The position numbers were made by a program, and so were the translations under genes. The notes under the pieces were generated by a model. The model worked only from the letters and a program-made list of their open reading frames with translations, searched no databases and was not told where the DNA came from. DNA of 64,000 bases, from positions 310,001 to 374,000 of the forward strand of contig NZ_JACBXU010000003.1 in assembly GCF_013415305.1 (NCBI RefSeq), given 5' to 3'. This document shows, one piece after another, positions 52,448 through 62,206 of this stretch. This DNA comes from Pantoea sp. WMus005 (GTDB lineage Bacteria > Pseudomonadota > Gammaproteobacteria > Enterobacterales > Enterobacteriaceae). Positions within the stretch are counted from its first letter, which is position 1, and each line of letters begins with the position of its first letter.

Positions 52448-53821
52448 TTACTCTGTATGGGTTTCAGCAGGGACCTTCTTTTTGGCCATGAAGTTATAAA
52501 TCACTAACAGGCCAAATATACCCGTGATGATCAGGGTAATGGTGCCCTTATTCATAAAGTGAGCCATATTACCCAGCAGGATGCCGGTCACGCCGAAGTC
52601 AGTATCTGAGAAGGTGGTATTGGTCAGTCCAATCTGTCCAAGTACCGGTAGCAGGGCAACAGGCAGGAAAGTAATTAACAGGCCATGAGCAAAGGCACCG
52701 CAAATCGCCCCGCGCTTACCGCCGGTAGCATTACCAAATACACCCGCCGTGGCACCACAGAAAAAGTGGGGAACCACACCCGGCAGAATCAAAACCCAAT
52801 GTAGCTGACCGAGGACAAACAGCCCCACCAGGCCACCCACAAAGCTGGAGATAAAGCCAACCAGTACTGCATTCGGCGCGTAGGGGAAGACAATCGGGCA
52901 ATCCAGCGCAGGTCTGGCATCCGGGACCAGTTTTTCAGAGAAGCCGGTAAAGGCCGGGACGATCTCAGCCAGGATTAAGCGCACACCCTGCAGAATGATA
53001 AAGACGCCCGCTGCAAACGTTATGGCCTGAATGAAGGAGTAAACCAGGTAGTTCTGACCATTGCTGAAGTTGGCCTCTACATACTCTTTACCTGCAGACA
53101 CCGACAGGATTAAGTAGATAATCATCATCGTAAGAGAGATGGAGATCGTACTGTCGCGCAAAAAACTGAGGTTTTTGGGCATGTTCATTTCTTCGGTGGA
53201 TTTCGAGCCTTTACCCACTAAAGAGCCTATCCAGCCTGATAAGACATAGCCAATGGTTCCGGTATGCGCCAGGGCGACATGGTCACCGCCGATGATCTTA
53301 CGCATATAAGGTTGTGCAATCGCCGGGAAGGTGGCCATCAGAATACCCAGGAGCAGTGACCCGGTGTAGATCAGCTGAATACCTTCAAAGCCAGCAACCG
53401 ATAAAATAATCGCGATCATACAGGCCATATAGAACGTCACATGCCCTGAAAGATAAATATATTTCAGTCGGGTAAATCGGGCGACAATGATATTGGCGAC
53501 CATACCAAAGGCCATGATCATCGTGGTCGGTGCACCATATTTTGCCAGTGCGATAGAGACCATCGCTTCGTTATTAGGAATGATGCCCTGAACATCAAAC
53601 GCATGTTTGAAAATGTCGCCCAGTGGCGTCAGGGAACCGACCAGGACAGTCGCTCCGCCAGCCAGCACCAGAAAGCCCAGAATGGTTTTAACCGTTCCCT
53701 TGATAACATCAGGAAACGGCTTCTTCTGCGCAATGAGTCCGAAACATGCCACCAGTCCGACTAATATGGAGGGCACTTTCAGCACATCGACGACGAACTG
53801 CAAAAGATTTTGAGTAAACAT
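52448..53821 (-). CDS. PTS ascorbate-type IIC component (UlaA-like)
   Basis: A 457-residue inner-membrane sugar channel of the UlaA/SgaT family, with about eleven hydrophobic helices. Family features include KGTVKTILGFLVLAGGATVLVGSL near the start, LIGDHVA-like GGDHVALAHTGTIGYVLSGWIGSLVG, and ILPGVVPHFFCGATAGVFGNATGG. UlaA takes up L-ascorbate; the true substrate here may differ. GAGG precedes the ATG. It ends the IIA-IIB-IIC group. Confidence 0.87.
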   Translation of the reverse strand: MFTQNLLQFVVDVLKVPSILVGLVACFGLIAQKKPFPDVIKGTVKTILGFLVLAGGATVLVGSLTPLGDIFKHAFDVQGIIPNNEAMVSIALAKYGAPTTMIMAFGMVANIIVARFTRLKYIYLSGHVTFYMACMIAIILSVAGFEGIQLIYTGSLLLGILMATFPAIAQPYMRKIIGGDHVALAHTGTIGYVLSGWIGSLVGKGSKSTEEMNMPKNLSFLRDSTISISLTMMIIYLILSVSAGKEYVEANFSNGQNYLVYSFIQAITFAAGVFIILQGVRLILAEIVPAFTGFSEKLVPDARPALDCPIVFPYAPNAVLVGFISSFVGGLVGLFVLGQLHWVLILPGVVPHFFCGATAGVFGNATGGKRGAICGAFAHGLLITFLPVALLPVLGQIGLTNTTFSDTDFGVTGILLGNMAHFMNKGTITLIITGIFGLLVIYNFMAKKKVPAETHTE

Positions 53822-53860
53822 ATTAACCTCGAGGGTAAGGTGTTTATCTGATTATTCGTG

Positions 53861-54133
53861 TCAGTTTTTCTCAAAATACTCGCGTATTTTTTGCTCCACT
53901 TCGTTCAGGTCGATAATGTTATTGATGATGATGACCTTCTGTTCCGGAAGGTTAGCGCTGTAGGCAATGTCTTTCGCCATAACAAAAACATCTGCCACAT
54001 CAGGTGTAACAGAACCGAGATCCGAATGTTCGACTTCCGCTTCAACACCGATTTTTTTAAGCACCTTCTTGATGTTCATTTCCATCATAAAGCTGCTACC
54101 CAAACCGGAACCACAAACCGCCATAATTTTCAT
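53861..54133 (-). CDS. PTS ascorbate-type IIB component
   Basis: A 90-residue lactose/ascorbate-type IIB. The phosphorylated cysteine is C7 in MAVCGSGLGSSFMMEM. The ATG at 54133, preceded by GAGG, gives the normal MKIMAVCGSG start; an ATG four codons upstream is less likely. It passes phosphate from IIA to the sugar carried by IIC. Confidence 0.87.
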   Translation of the reverse strand: MKIMAVCGSGLGSSFMMEMNIKKVLKKIGVEAEVEHSDLGSVTPDVADVFVMAKDIAYSANLPEQKVIIINNIIDLNEVEQKIREYFEKN

Positions 54134-54181
54134 ATCCAACCTCATTAACTGTTAATGATATTTCGCGTTTCAGCGGGCAGA

Positions 54182-54631
54182 TTAGACGCCCGATAAAATC
54201 GCCATGAGCGCTTCTTTGCTGGTCACATTAAAGAGCTGTGTCATGATCTCTTCATCGGACAGCACCTCTGCCAGTTCGGAAATCATTTCGATATGGCTAT
54301 TACTGTCCGGTGCGGCAAACATAAACAGGGCCTTTACCGGATCGTTCTCTTCAGAGTCAAACTTCACGGGTGTACCCAGCAGCACAATCGACAATCCCAG
54401 CTTGTGTGCGCCCTGTTCCGGACGCGCGTGGGGCATGGCAATCTGCGGAGCGATAACAAAAAAGGGCCCGATCTCCTCTTTTTGTCGAATGATGGCATCA
54501 ATGTAATCCTGCGATATAGCGCCCTCAAGGAGCAGAGGACGCCCCGCAATGACTAACGCTTCCCGCCAGTCTGCAACGCTTTCGACGTACTGGATTTTTT
54601 CGTTATTTAACCACTTAGCCAGGTGTGACAT
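54182..54631 (-). CDS. PTS ascorbate/mannitol-type IIA component (UlaC-like)
   Basis: A 149-residue IIA of the PTS_EIIA_2 fold. The phosphorylated His is H68 in IAMPHARPEQGA, preceded by GPFFVIAPQ as in UlaC. It accepts phosphate from HPr. CAGGAG lies upstream of the ATG at 54631; the frame extends 25 codons further but without a ribosome site. First gene of the reverse-strand PTS group. Confidence 0.87.
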   Translation of the reverse strand: MSHLAKWLNNEKIQYVESVADWREALVIAGRPLLLEGAISQDYIDAIIRQKEEIGPFFVIAPQIAMPHARPEQGAHKLGLSIVLLGTPVKFDSEENDPVKALFMFAAPDSNSHIEMISELAEVLSDEEIMTQLFNVTSKEALMAILSGV

Positions 54632-55076
54632 CGCCTTGCTCCTGCTGAAAAATGTCTGAATATGTACAGTCAGTTTATTGAAAAAGCTGCCTTTTAACGT
54701 TGTCACTTAAATTCCTGACAACCACTGTGCATGAAAAGCGAAACAAACTGAAAAACACAAAATGGTTAAAAAAAACGTTTTTCATAGAGTTACGGAAACA
54801 ATAGTTTCTCACTGTGTTCCTGAGTTAATATTTCGCCGGCGCTATCAAATCTGTACATGTTTAAGGTGTCTAGTCATCCTGATGATGTCCTTCGACGTGT
54901 ACGGACACAACATGTAAAGTTAAAATTTGGCTGCACAGGCTTAACATCAGTGCCAATTTGATAAGTTGATCACATATTCAGCGAGCCGTAGTGGTACTCA
55001 TCCGGCAATGTCAGGCAGAACTGTACTGACACGGATTAGAGGGAGACTGTCCTTCACTCAAATGGGAAGAAAGCCA
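54632..55076. promoter_or_regulatory. Divergent PTS / GntR control region
   Basis: A 445-base gap. Two copies of TACATGTT lie in opposite orientation at 54854-54861 and 54909-54916 (the second with GACACA beside it, the first with GGTGTC), which may be binding half-sites for the divergent GntR regulator. Confidence 0.4.
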
Positions 55077-55811
55077 ATGGCTGATGGCATGACTGAAAAG
55101 CAAAAAGAGGTGGTTAATTACATCCTCAATAAAATTAAGGATGATGGCCTTCAACCCGGAGAAAAGCTGGATACCGAAATATCAATTGCCAAAAATATTG
55201 GCATTACACGTGCTACGGTGCGTGAGGCGACACGTATTCTGGTGGAACAGCAGAGAATATATCGGGTAAAAGGTTCGGGTATTTTTGTAGGTTCCACGGA
55301 GATAAGTAGCCAGGCGCACAGGTATCATGTGCTTTCACCTTTTGATTATCAGGCGCAGAGAAACGGCCATAAAGGTGTCAGAAAAATCATTTCTGTGAGT
55401 ATCATCAGGGTGCCTTCAGCGGACATGGCCCAGGCACTGCGTATCAAGAACAGCGATCAGATTTATAAAATTTTACGACTGATGTGTTTCGATGATATTC
55501 CCGTGGCGCTGGAACATATTCATTTGCCAGTAAACCTGTTCAACAGCATGGAGTTCAGCAAGCTGGAAATCTCCAAATATGCCTACATTGAAGAGGTTAC
55601 TGGTAAGAAAGTCCAGCTCAGAGATCAGCATTTAACGGCCGTCAATCTTGCGGATACACAGTCAATTGCGTTACTTAATTTAACGGAAGGCGATGCGGTC
55701 ATTCAGCTGAATGAAACCGTTTTTCTCGACGACGGTGTCCCCTGTGAAGTCAATGTAGCAATCATTAATACCCGGTATTTCCCGTTGAAACAAAATTCGC
55801 AACGGCCGTAG
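55077..55811 (+). CDS. GntR-family regulator with UTRA domain (HutC type)
   Basis: A 244-residue regulator. Residues about 5-70 form the GntR winged helix (LQPGEKLDTEISIAKNIGITRATVREATRILVEQQRIYRVKGSGIFV); the rest is a UTRA ligand domain that usually binds a sugar phosphate (DIPVALEHIHLPVNLF, then GDAVIQLNETVFLDDGVP). The ATG at 55077 follows GGAAGA; ATGs at 55062 and 55089 are alternatives. It is divergent from the PTS and is its likely repressor. Confidence 0.83.
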   Translation: MADGMTEKQKEVVNYILNKIKDDGLQPGEKLDTEISIAKNIGITRATVREATRILVEQQRIYRVKGSGIFVGSTEISSQAHRYHVLSPFDYQAQRNGHKGVRKIISVSIIRVPSADMAQALRIKNSDQIYKILRLMCFDDIPVALEHIHLPVNLFNSMEFSKLEISKYAYIEEVTGKKVQLRDQHLTAVNLADTQSIALLNLTEGDAVIQLNETVFLDDGVPCEVNVAIINTRYFPLKQNSQRP

Positions 55812-56231
55812 AAAAAATAATGCTGTAGTCACTTATCTTCTCCTCAATTGAAAGCTCAGTATGCTTATTTAATTGCCTGACGTTCTGCGCTTTCTTCCGC
55901 CAGTACAGAATGGACTTCAATGTATTGTATTGCAGATGTCTGTTATTAAGGCAGCGTCGATGCAGAACGCTTGAGAGCTTTCCATACTTAAGATGATTTT
56001 CTGCATAACTTTGCCAGTTTGCTGGTTTTAATCGCATTTCCTTCAGGTAATAAGCCGTGTTATCCGCGAGAGCTTACTATCAAACCCTGTTTCAGCGCCG
56101 TTACCCGCCTTTTTCCTTTCAGCCTTTCCCATTATGACGAATCCAGAAAATCATAAAACAATATGATGTTTTACCAATATTCGACTGCGCAGCACACTGG
56201 TCAGCAACCGGAATCAACAAGGACCAGGTGA
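55812..56231. other. 420-base gap with the promoter of the sulfur operon
   Basis: No convincing gene; a reverse frame at 55765-56037 overlaps the GntR end and has no ribosome site. The dyad at 56154-56173 is listed separately. Confidence 0.45.
56154..56173. promoter_or_regulatory. Perfect dyad TAAAACA-N6-TGTTTTA
   Basis: Seven-base arms, perfect, with a six-base centre, 59 bases before the first gene of the long operon. It may be an operator. No regulator gene adjoins the operon, so the factor would act in trans. Confidence 0.55.
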
Positions 56232-57230
56232 ATGGCATATCGATTAAGTCTGTTAGATAAGGCACCCGTGCTGCAGGGCGAGACGCCCACCGCAGCATTG
56301 CAGCGTACCCTGGAGCTGGCCCGGCTGGCAGAAGAGTGGGGATATCATCGTTTCTGGCTGGCGGAACATCACAATACCTCACAGCTTGCCAGTCCTTCAC
56401 CGGAAGTGTTGATTGCCTGGATCATTGCCCAGACCCGTCATATTCGCGTCGGGTCAGGCGGAGTGATGTTGCAGCATTACAGCCCCTATAAAGTGGCAGA
56501 AAACTTTAATCTGCTCGCCTCCCTGGCCCCGGGCCGTATCGATCTCGGCGTAGGGAAGGCACCAGGCGGGTTACCGCTCTCAACCCATGCGCTGCAGCAG
56601 GGTGTCGATGCCGCCAGAAAAGGAAGCTTTGCTGAACAGCTTCAGCGGCTGGATAACTGGCTGAAGCCTGCGCAGGCACATCCTGACGACGAGGGTTTAG
56701 CCGCGACGCCGCTGCCGTCACGTCCGGCCAATCGTTTTCTGCTGGGTGCCAGTGAAGAGAGCGCCCGGCTGGCCGCCTCTCTGGGCTGGCAGTTTGTCTT
56801 TGCAGCCCACCTGAATGGCGATCGTCAGTTGCTGGAGCACGCATTGAGTACCTTCTCCCGTCTGAGTCATGGCCAGCGCGCATTGGTTGCCGTGCAGGTG
56901 GTGGTGGCCGATTCACCCGCCGGAGCAGACCTGCTGGTTTCCGGTCTGCGTCATTATCACGTGGCGGTGAAAGATGGCCCGGGCGTTAACGTTGCCAGTC
57001 TGGAGCAGGCTGAACGTTATGTACGGCAGGGTGGTTATCAGGATTACACAATAGAGCCACGCACGCCGTCACTGCTGAAAGGCACGGCGGCACAGGTTCA
57101 TGCCCAGCTGGACGCGCTTCATCATAATTTTGATATCGACGAGTTCATTATCGACACGCCGATTACCGAGCCGGTTGCCCGCCTGAAGTCACTTGAACTG
57201 CTGGCCACGCATCATCTGGTCGCAGCCTGA
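56232..57230 (+). CDS. Flavin-dependent LLM-class monooxygenase (YtmO-like)
   Basis: A 332-residue luciferase-like protein of the subgroup that starts with RLSLLDKAP and has LAEEWGYHRFWLAEHHNTSQLASPSPEVLIAWI, then VGSGGVMLQHYSPYKVAENFNLLASLAPGRIDLGVGKAPGG. It uses reduced flavin and oxygen. First gene of an eight-gene operon (monooxygenase, M20, monooxygenase, binding protein, GNAT, permease, ATPase, binding protein), which suggests a role in opening an organosulfur compound. GGACC-AGG precedes the ATG. Confidence 0.85.
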   Translation: MAYRLSLLDKAPVLQGETPTAALQRTLELARLAEEWGYHRFWLAEHHNTSQLASPSPEVLIAWIIAQTRHIRVGSGGVMLQHYSPYKVAENFNLLASLAPGRIDLGVGKAPGGLPLSTHALQQGVDAARKGSFAEQLQRLDNWLKPAQAHPDDEGLAATPLPSRPANRFLLGASEESARLAASLGWQFVFAAHLNGDRQLLEHALSTFSRLSHGQRALVAVQVVVADSPAGADLLVSGLRHYHVAVKDGPGVNVASLEQAERYVRQGGYQDYTIEPRTPSLLKGTAAQVHAQLDALHHNFDIDEFIIDTPITEPVARLKSLELLATHHLVAA

Positions 57231-57249
57231 ACCTCAGTGGAGAATCATC

Positions 57250-58401
57250 ATGAACCCTACGTCACAACTGATCGAATGGCGACGCGAACTGCACATCTGG
57301 CCAGAGCTGTCGGGGCAGGAGTTTGCGACCACCGCGCGACTGCGGGGCTGGTTAGAGGCCGCGGGCATCAGGCTGCTGGATTATCCACTGGAAACGGGCC
57401 TGGTGGCGGAGACGGGCAGTGGGGAGACGGTCATTGCGCTGCGCGCCGACATTGATGCACTGCCGATCCATGAAGCGAGCGGGGTACGTTTTCATTCCCG
57501 CCATCCTGGCGTGATGCATGCCTGCGGTCACGACCTGCACAGTGCGGTGATGCTGGGCGCGGCGCTGCAGCTCAACGCGCAGGCCGATCAGTTGCCTGGC
57601 CGGGTGCGTATCCTGTTTCAACCCGCCGAGGAGATTGCTCGCGGTGCGCGTCAGTTTATTGACGCGGGCGTACTGGATGAGGTGCAGGCCATTTTTGGTA
57701 TGCATAACGAACCTTCGCTGCCCGTCGGCACCTTCGCTACCCGCAGCGGGGCGTTCTACGCCAATGCGGACAAGTTTATTATTCGCGTTACCGGCAAAGG
57801 CGCACATGCTGCGTATCCGGAACAGGGCGTCGATAGCATTGTCACCGCCAGCCAGATCATTCAGGCACTGCAGGGACTCACCAGCCGCAGCTTCAGTGCG
57901 CTGGATAGCCTGGTGCTAAGCATTACCCGCATTGACGGCGGCAAAAGCTGGAACGTGTTGCCGGGTGGCGTTGAGTTTGGCGGCACGGCCCGAACCCACG
58001 ATTTGCAGCTGCGTGCGGAACTCGAACAGCGGGTGCGCACACTGGTTGAACACTTTGCCGCAGCCAATGGCGCGCAGGCGACACTGAGCTGGCATCCCGG
58101 CCCGCCGGTGCTGATCAACGACGCGCACTGGGCGAACTTCAGCCGTGAAGTGGCGCAGCAGTCGGGTTATCGGGTGCAGGCCGCCGATTTGCATCTGCTG
58201 GGTGAAGATTTTGCCTTCTATCTGCAACAGGTGCCGGGTGCGTTTGTCAGCATCGGCAGCGCCAGTGATTTTGGTCTCCATCACGCCAGTTTTACCCCGG
58301 ATGAGGCGCTGATTGCCCCCGCCGCCGACTACTTCGCCCGACTGGCCCGCCAGGCGCTGCAACATCTTAATGCGCGATGTCGGGAAGCCATTCTGAACTG
58401 A
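57250..58401 (+). CDS. M20-family amidohydrolase, probable N-acetyl-S-substituted-cysteine deacetylase
   Basis: A 383-residue M20D amidohydrolase. Ligand motifs: [37 protein letters not shown] and FGLHHASF. It is a close paralogue of the gene at 43844. In the B. subtilis ytm/ytn and yxe operons, a related M20 enzyme takes the acetyl group off N-acetyl-S-alkylcysteines or N-acetylcysteine. It follows the first monooxygenase by 19 bases. The ATG at 57250 gives the normal start; the upstream frame extension overlaps the previous gene. Confidence 0.85.
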   Translation: MNPTSQLIEWRRELHIWPELSGQEFATTARLRGWLEAAGIRLLDYPLETGLVAETGSGETVIALRADIDALPIHEASGVRFHSRHPGVMHACGHDLHSAVMLGAALQLNAQADQLPGRVRILFQPAEEIARGARQFIDAGVLDEVQAIFGMHNEPSLPVGTFATRSGAFYANADKFIIRVTGKGAHAAYPEQGVDSIVTASQIIQALQGLTSRSFSALDSLVLSITRIDGGKSWNVLPGGVEFGGTARTHDLQLRAELEQRVRTLVEHFAAANGAQATLSWHPGPPVLINDAHWANFSREVAQQSGYRVQAADLHLLGEDFAFYLQQVPGAFVSIGSASDFGLHHASFTPDEALIAPAADYFARLARQALQHLNARCREAILN

Positions 58402-58481
58402 CTTCATCTGCAGCCCACTCAATCACGACGGTTCTGATAACCGCCGTCGGGCATCGCTACGACAAAAAAAGAGAGAGCATC

Positions 58482-59813
58482 ATGACTACAAGACAACTTC
58501 GGCTGGGCACTATTCTGCATGGCGCATCGGGAAATATGTCCGCCTGGCGTCATCCGGCGGCGCAGGCCGATGCCAGCATCAATCTGGATTATGCAAAAAA
58601 AATCGCCCGCAAGGCGGAGCAGGGCAAGCTCGACTTTCTGTTTGTCGCCGACGGATTGTTTATTAATGAAAAGTCGATCCCGCACTTTCTCAATCGCTTT
58701 GAGCCGCTGACACTCCTGTCTGCCCTGGCAGGCGTCACGGAACACCTGGGGCTGGTCGGCACAGTCTCCACGTCCTACAGCGAGCCATTCACCGTGGCGC
58801 GTCAGTTTGCCAGCCTCGATCACCTCAGCGGCGGTCGCGCGGGCTGGAACGTGGTTACATCACCGCTGGAAGGGTCTGCGAAAAACTTTTCCCGCCAGAA
58901 ACATCCCGAGCATGCGTTGCGATACCGCATTGCGGATGAGTATCTGCAGGTAGTGAAAGGCTTGTGGGATTCGTGGGAACAGGATGCCTTTGTACGCGAC
59001 AAAGAGAGTGGGCAGTTCTTCGATCCGGCAAAGTTACATACTCTCGATCATCACGGTGATTTCTTCCAGGTGCAGGGGCCGCTGAACATCGCCCGCACGC
59101 CGCAGGGGCGTCCGATTATCTTCCAGGCTGGTGCCTCTGAGGACGGTAAAAAGCTGGCGGCACGCCATGCTGATGCCATCTTTACCCACCAGCCTACCCG
59201 GGAAGAGGCGCAGGCGTTTTATCAGGATGTGAAGCAGCAACTGGTGGCGAACGGTCGTCAGCCAGAGGATCTGCACATCTTCCAGGGTGTCAGTGTGATT
59301 GTTGGCGATGATGCAGCCGACGTGGAGCGACAGTATCAGACTACGGCGGCGCTGGTATCGATTACCGATGCGCTCAATTACCTTGGGCGTTACTTCGACC
59401 ATCACGACTTTTCACAATACCCGCTGGATCAGCCATTCCCGGACATTGGCGACATCGGTCAGAACAGCTTCCGCAGCACCACCGACGAGATAAAACGCAA
59501 AGCCAGAGAGCACGGTCACACCCTGCGTCAGGCGGCGCTGGAAGCGGCAACGCCGCGCCCGCTGTTTCACGGCACACCGGAACAGGTAGCCGATGGTCTT
59601 CAGCAGTGGTTTGAGACCCAGGCCGCTGACGGCTTCATCATCAATGGCGGCACGCCCGATACTTTTGAGCGTTTTGTCGATCGTGTGGTGCCTATTCTGC
59701 AGGCTCGCGGCCTGACGCGCCGCGACTATCCGGGCAGCACCCTGCGCGACAGCTTCGCCCTGAAACAACCCGTTAATCAGTTCACCTTAAAACAGGGCAC
59801 AAGCCATGAATAA
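58482..59813 (+). CDS. NtaA/SnaA/DszA-type flavin monooxygenase (CmoJ-like)
   Basis: A 443-residue FMNH2-dependent monooxygenase. Family marks: [62 protein letters not shown], and [26 protein letters not shown]. Relatives cleave C-S or C-N bonds (DszA, NtaA); YtnJ/CmoJ acts on N-acetyl-S-substituted cysteines. The ATG at 58482 follows a GAGAGA site. Overlaps the binding-protein gene by eight bases. Confidence 0.87.
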   Translation: MTTRQLRLGTILHGASGNMSAWRHPAAQADASINLDYAKKIARKAEQGKLDFLFVADGLFINEKSIPHFLNRFEPLTLLSALAGVTEHLGLVGTVSTSYSEPFTVARQFASLDHLSGGRAGWNVVTSPLEGSAKNFSRQKHPEHALRYRIADEYLQVVKGLWDSWEQDAFVRDKESGQFFDPAKLHTLDHHGDFFQVQGPLNIARTPQGRPIIFQAGASEDGKKLAARHADAIFTHQPTREEAQAFYQDVKQQLVANGRQPEDLHIFQGVSVIVGDDAADVERQYQTTAALVSITDALNYLGRYFDHHDFSQYPLDQPFPDIGDIGQNSFRSTTDEIKRKAREHGHTLRQAALEAATPRPLFHGTPEQVADGLQQWFETQAADGFIINGGTPDTFERFVDRVVPILQARGLTRRDYPGSTLRDSFALKQPVNQFTLKQGTSHE

Positions 59814-60747
59814 AAACTCGCGTCTTCTCGCCCTGCTTGTTCTGGCGGCCAGCAGTCATGCGCTGGCTGAAGAGAGCAGCGTTTCCTATAACGGCCAGCG
59901 CGTCAGCCTGGAAGCGAATAAAGCGCCGATTAATACCGTGAAAAATCCGGACGCCATCGCTCAGCTACCTGCCAGTCATCACTTTGTGGTGCCGGGTTCG
60001 TTTACCGTGGCGGTCGCGGCACTTAACTCGCCACCGCTGACCGTGTTTTCCGATGACAACAAAACCCTGCTCGGCAGTGAAGTCGATATTGCACGGCTGG
60101 TTGCTGACAGTCTGGGACTGAAACTCAACGTCGTGCCTGCGTCGTGGGAAGACTGGCCGCTGGGCGTGACCTCGGGCAAGTATGACGCGGCGATCTCCAA
60201 CATCACCGTGACCAAAGATCGCAAAGAGAAGTTTGACTTTGCTACCTACCGCAAAGACTCCCTGGGTTTTTATGTCAAAACCACTAGCCCGATAAAGTCA
60301 CTGACTAAAGCAGAGGATATCGCCGGGCTGCGGATCATTGTGGGGTCCGGTACCAATCAGGAGGCGATCCTCCTGGCGTGGGATAAAGAGAATCAGGCAA
60401 AGGGCCTCAAAGCCTTTACGCCTATCTACGCCAAAGATGACGCTGCTCAAACGCTGGCGCTGCAGGCGGGCCGTGCGGATGCCTACTTTGGTCCTAACGT
60501 GATTGGCGCCTGGAAAGCGGCACTGACCGGTAAAACCCGCCTGGTGGGCAGCGTCGATGGTGGCTGGCCAAAAGCGGCGCACATCGCCGTTACCGTGAAG
60601 AAAGGCAGCGGCCTGGCGGTACCGATCAGCACCGCGCTGAACGGCGTGATCGGCAACGGTGACTATCAGAAGGTGCTGAACCGCTGGGGCGAGGGTGTTG
60701 AGAAGATCGACCGTTCAGAAATCAATCCCGCCGGGCTGGGCGACTAA
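59806..60747 (+). CDS. Polar amino-acid ABC transporter binding protein (first copy)
   Basis: A 313-residue class II periplasmic binding protein of the SBP_bac_3 family, with a signal peptide (cleavage after ALA, residue 21). A 40-residue leader precedes the domain. Ligand-site stretches are [53 protein letters not shown] and [13 protein letters not shown]. It is clearly paralogous with the last gene of the operon. It probably binds a cystine-like or S-substituted cysteine. Confidence 0.87.
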   Translation: MNKNSRLLALLVLAASSHALAEESSVSYNGQRVSLEANKAPINTVKNPDAIAQLPASHHFVVPGSFTVAVAALNSPPLTVFSDDNKTLLGSEVDIARLVADSLGLKLNVVPASWEDWPLGVTSGKYDAAISNITVTKDRKEKFDFATYRKDSLGFYVKTTSPIKSLTKAEDIAGLRIIVGSGTNQEAILLAWDKENQAKGLKAFTPIYAKDDAAQTLALQAGRADAYFGPNVIGAWKAALTGKTRLVGSVDGGWPKAAHIAVTVKKGSGLAVPISTALNGVIGNGDYQKVLNRWGEGVEKIDRSEINPAGLGD

Positions 60748-60757
60748 GGAGCTGACT

Positions 60758-61270
60758 ATGTGTGAATCCACTTTTCGCGAAGTTTCACCCGATGCACCAG
60801 AGCTCCAGCCCATTCTCAGCGGCCTGTTTGGTGAATATTCCGCGCGCTACGGCGACTACTTTGCCCGGCATAAAGAGCAGGAACTGACCGAATGGTATCT
60901 GCCGCCGCAGGGGCTGTTTATTGTGCTGGAACGTGACGACGAAATCATCGCGATGGGCGCTTACAAACCCTATGACTCGCAGACTGCCGAGCTGAAACGC
61001 ATCTGGACCCGCAGCGATCTGCGCCGTCAGGGGCTGGCGCTGGTGGTGTTGCAGGCGCTGGAGCAGCGTGCGCTGCAGGCGGGTTATCAGCGGCTGTTCC
61101 TCACCACCGGCTTCCGCCAGCCGGAGGCGGTGCGGCTCTATACCGGTCACGGCTATCAGCCTCAGTTTGACCTCAGCGGCGATCTGGAGCGCTACGGCCA
61201 GCCCCCGCACGACGGGCGACTGCGGTTTATCAAAGTGATCGGCGGCTATAACGTCGCCGAAGCGAGTTAA
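60758..61270 (+). CDS. GNAT acetyltransferase (YtmI/SnaA-like)
   Basis: A 170-residue GNAT protein: IAMGAYKPYDSQTAELKRIWTRSDLRRQGLALVVLQALEQRA has the beta4-alpha3 acetyl-CoA loop R-x-Q-G-L-A, and the LTTGFRQPEAVRLYTGHGY segment is near the end. In the matching Bacillus operons the acetyltransferase puts the acetyl group on S-substituted cysteine before oxidation. AAGGAG lies just before the ATG at 60758. Confidence 0.83.
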   Translation: MCESTFREVSPDAPELQPILSGLFGEYSARYGDYFARHKEQELTEWYLPPQGLFIVLERDDEIIAMGAYKPYDSQTAELKRIWTRSDLRRQGLALVVLQALEQRALQAGYQRLFLTTGFRQPEAVRLYTGHGYQPQFDLSGDLERYGQPPHDGRLRFIKVIGGYNVAEAS

Positions 61271-61279
61271 GGAGTAAAA

Positions 61280-62206
61280 ATGAGCAAACATCAACAGTTA
61301 CAGGTGGTGCCGGCGCGTTATCCGGCACGCACTGCCGGGGCTATCGTGGCGCTGTTTATTCTGGCGGGCGTGGTGCAGTCGGTCGCCTTTAATCCGCGCT
61401 GGGAGTGGAGCGTATTTGCCCGCTGGTTCTTTGATCCGGTGATCCTGCATGGACTGGGCCAGACGCTGCTACTGACCCTGCTGGGTACGGTATTCAGCCT
61501 GTTTTTTGGCGGTCTGCTGGCGCTGGCACGGCTCTCCTCGTCGTGGCTGCTGAGCACGCTGGCGTGGGGGTATATCTGGCTGTTCCGTTCACTGCCGCTG
61601 ATTGTGGTGCTGATTATTCTTTATAACTTCTCCTATCTCTACGACACCCTGTCGCTTGGCATTCCATTTACCAGCCTGTCGTGGGGCGCGTTTCAGACGA
61701 TTAACGTGCTGGGTCAGTTTCAGGCAGCCGTTATCGGTCTGACGCTGGTGCAGGCGGCTTACAGTGCGGAGATTATTCGCGGCGGAATCCTCGGCGTCGA
61801 TCACGGTCAGGTAGAAGCCGCCTCCGCGCTGGGTCTCTCCGCCACGCGCCGCACCTTCCGCATCATTCTGCCGCAGGCGTTGCGCGCCATTATTCCCACT
61901 GCATTTAACGAGATCATCAGCCTGGCGAAGGGCACATCCGTGGTTTACGTGCTGGCGATGCCGGAGCTGTTTTACACCATCCAGATGATCTACAACCGCA
62001 ACCAGGAAGTGATCCCGTTGCTGATGGTGGGGGCCGCCTGGTATCTGATCATTACTACCGTCTTGTCCGTGATTCAGTACAACGCTGAACGCTGGATGGC
62101 CCGCAGCGTCACGCGTGAACCGCAACTCTCTCGCTGGCGACAGTGGCGCAACCGCGTTACACCCCTTCATCCAACCGAGGAGACCAGCCATGTCCGAAGC
62201 CATTGA
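61280..62206 (+). CDS. Amino-acid ABC transporter permease (HisMQ type)
   Basis: A 308-residue permease. The conserved ATPase-contact loop is EAASALGLSATRRTFRIILPQALRAIIPTAFNEIISLAKGTS, and the FRSLPLIVVLIILYNF motif is in the N-terminal half. It has a longer N-terminus than TcyL/ArtQ. One permease gene only, so it would act as a homodimer. GGAG precedes the ATG at 61280. Confidence 0.88.
   Translation: MSKHQQLQVVPARYPARTAGAIVALFILAGVVQSVAFNPRWEWSVFARWFFDPVILHGLGQTLLLTLLGTVFSLFFGGLLALARLSSSWLLSTLAWGYIWLFRSLPLIVVLIILYNFSYLYDTLSLGIPFTSLSWGAFQTINVLGQFQAAVIGLTLVQAAYSAEIIRGGILGVDHGQVEAASALGLSATRRTFRIILPQALRAIIPTAFNEIISLAKGTSVVYVLAMPELFYTIQMIYNRNQEVIPLLMVGAAWYLIITTVLSVIQYNAERWMARSVTREPQLSRWRQWRNRVTPLHPTEETSHVRSH

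Noticed and set aside
55765..56037. 90-codon reverse frame overlapping the GntR end
   Set aside because: No ribosome site, unusual composition, and it would run into the GntR gene.
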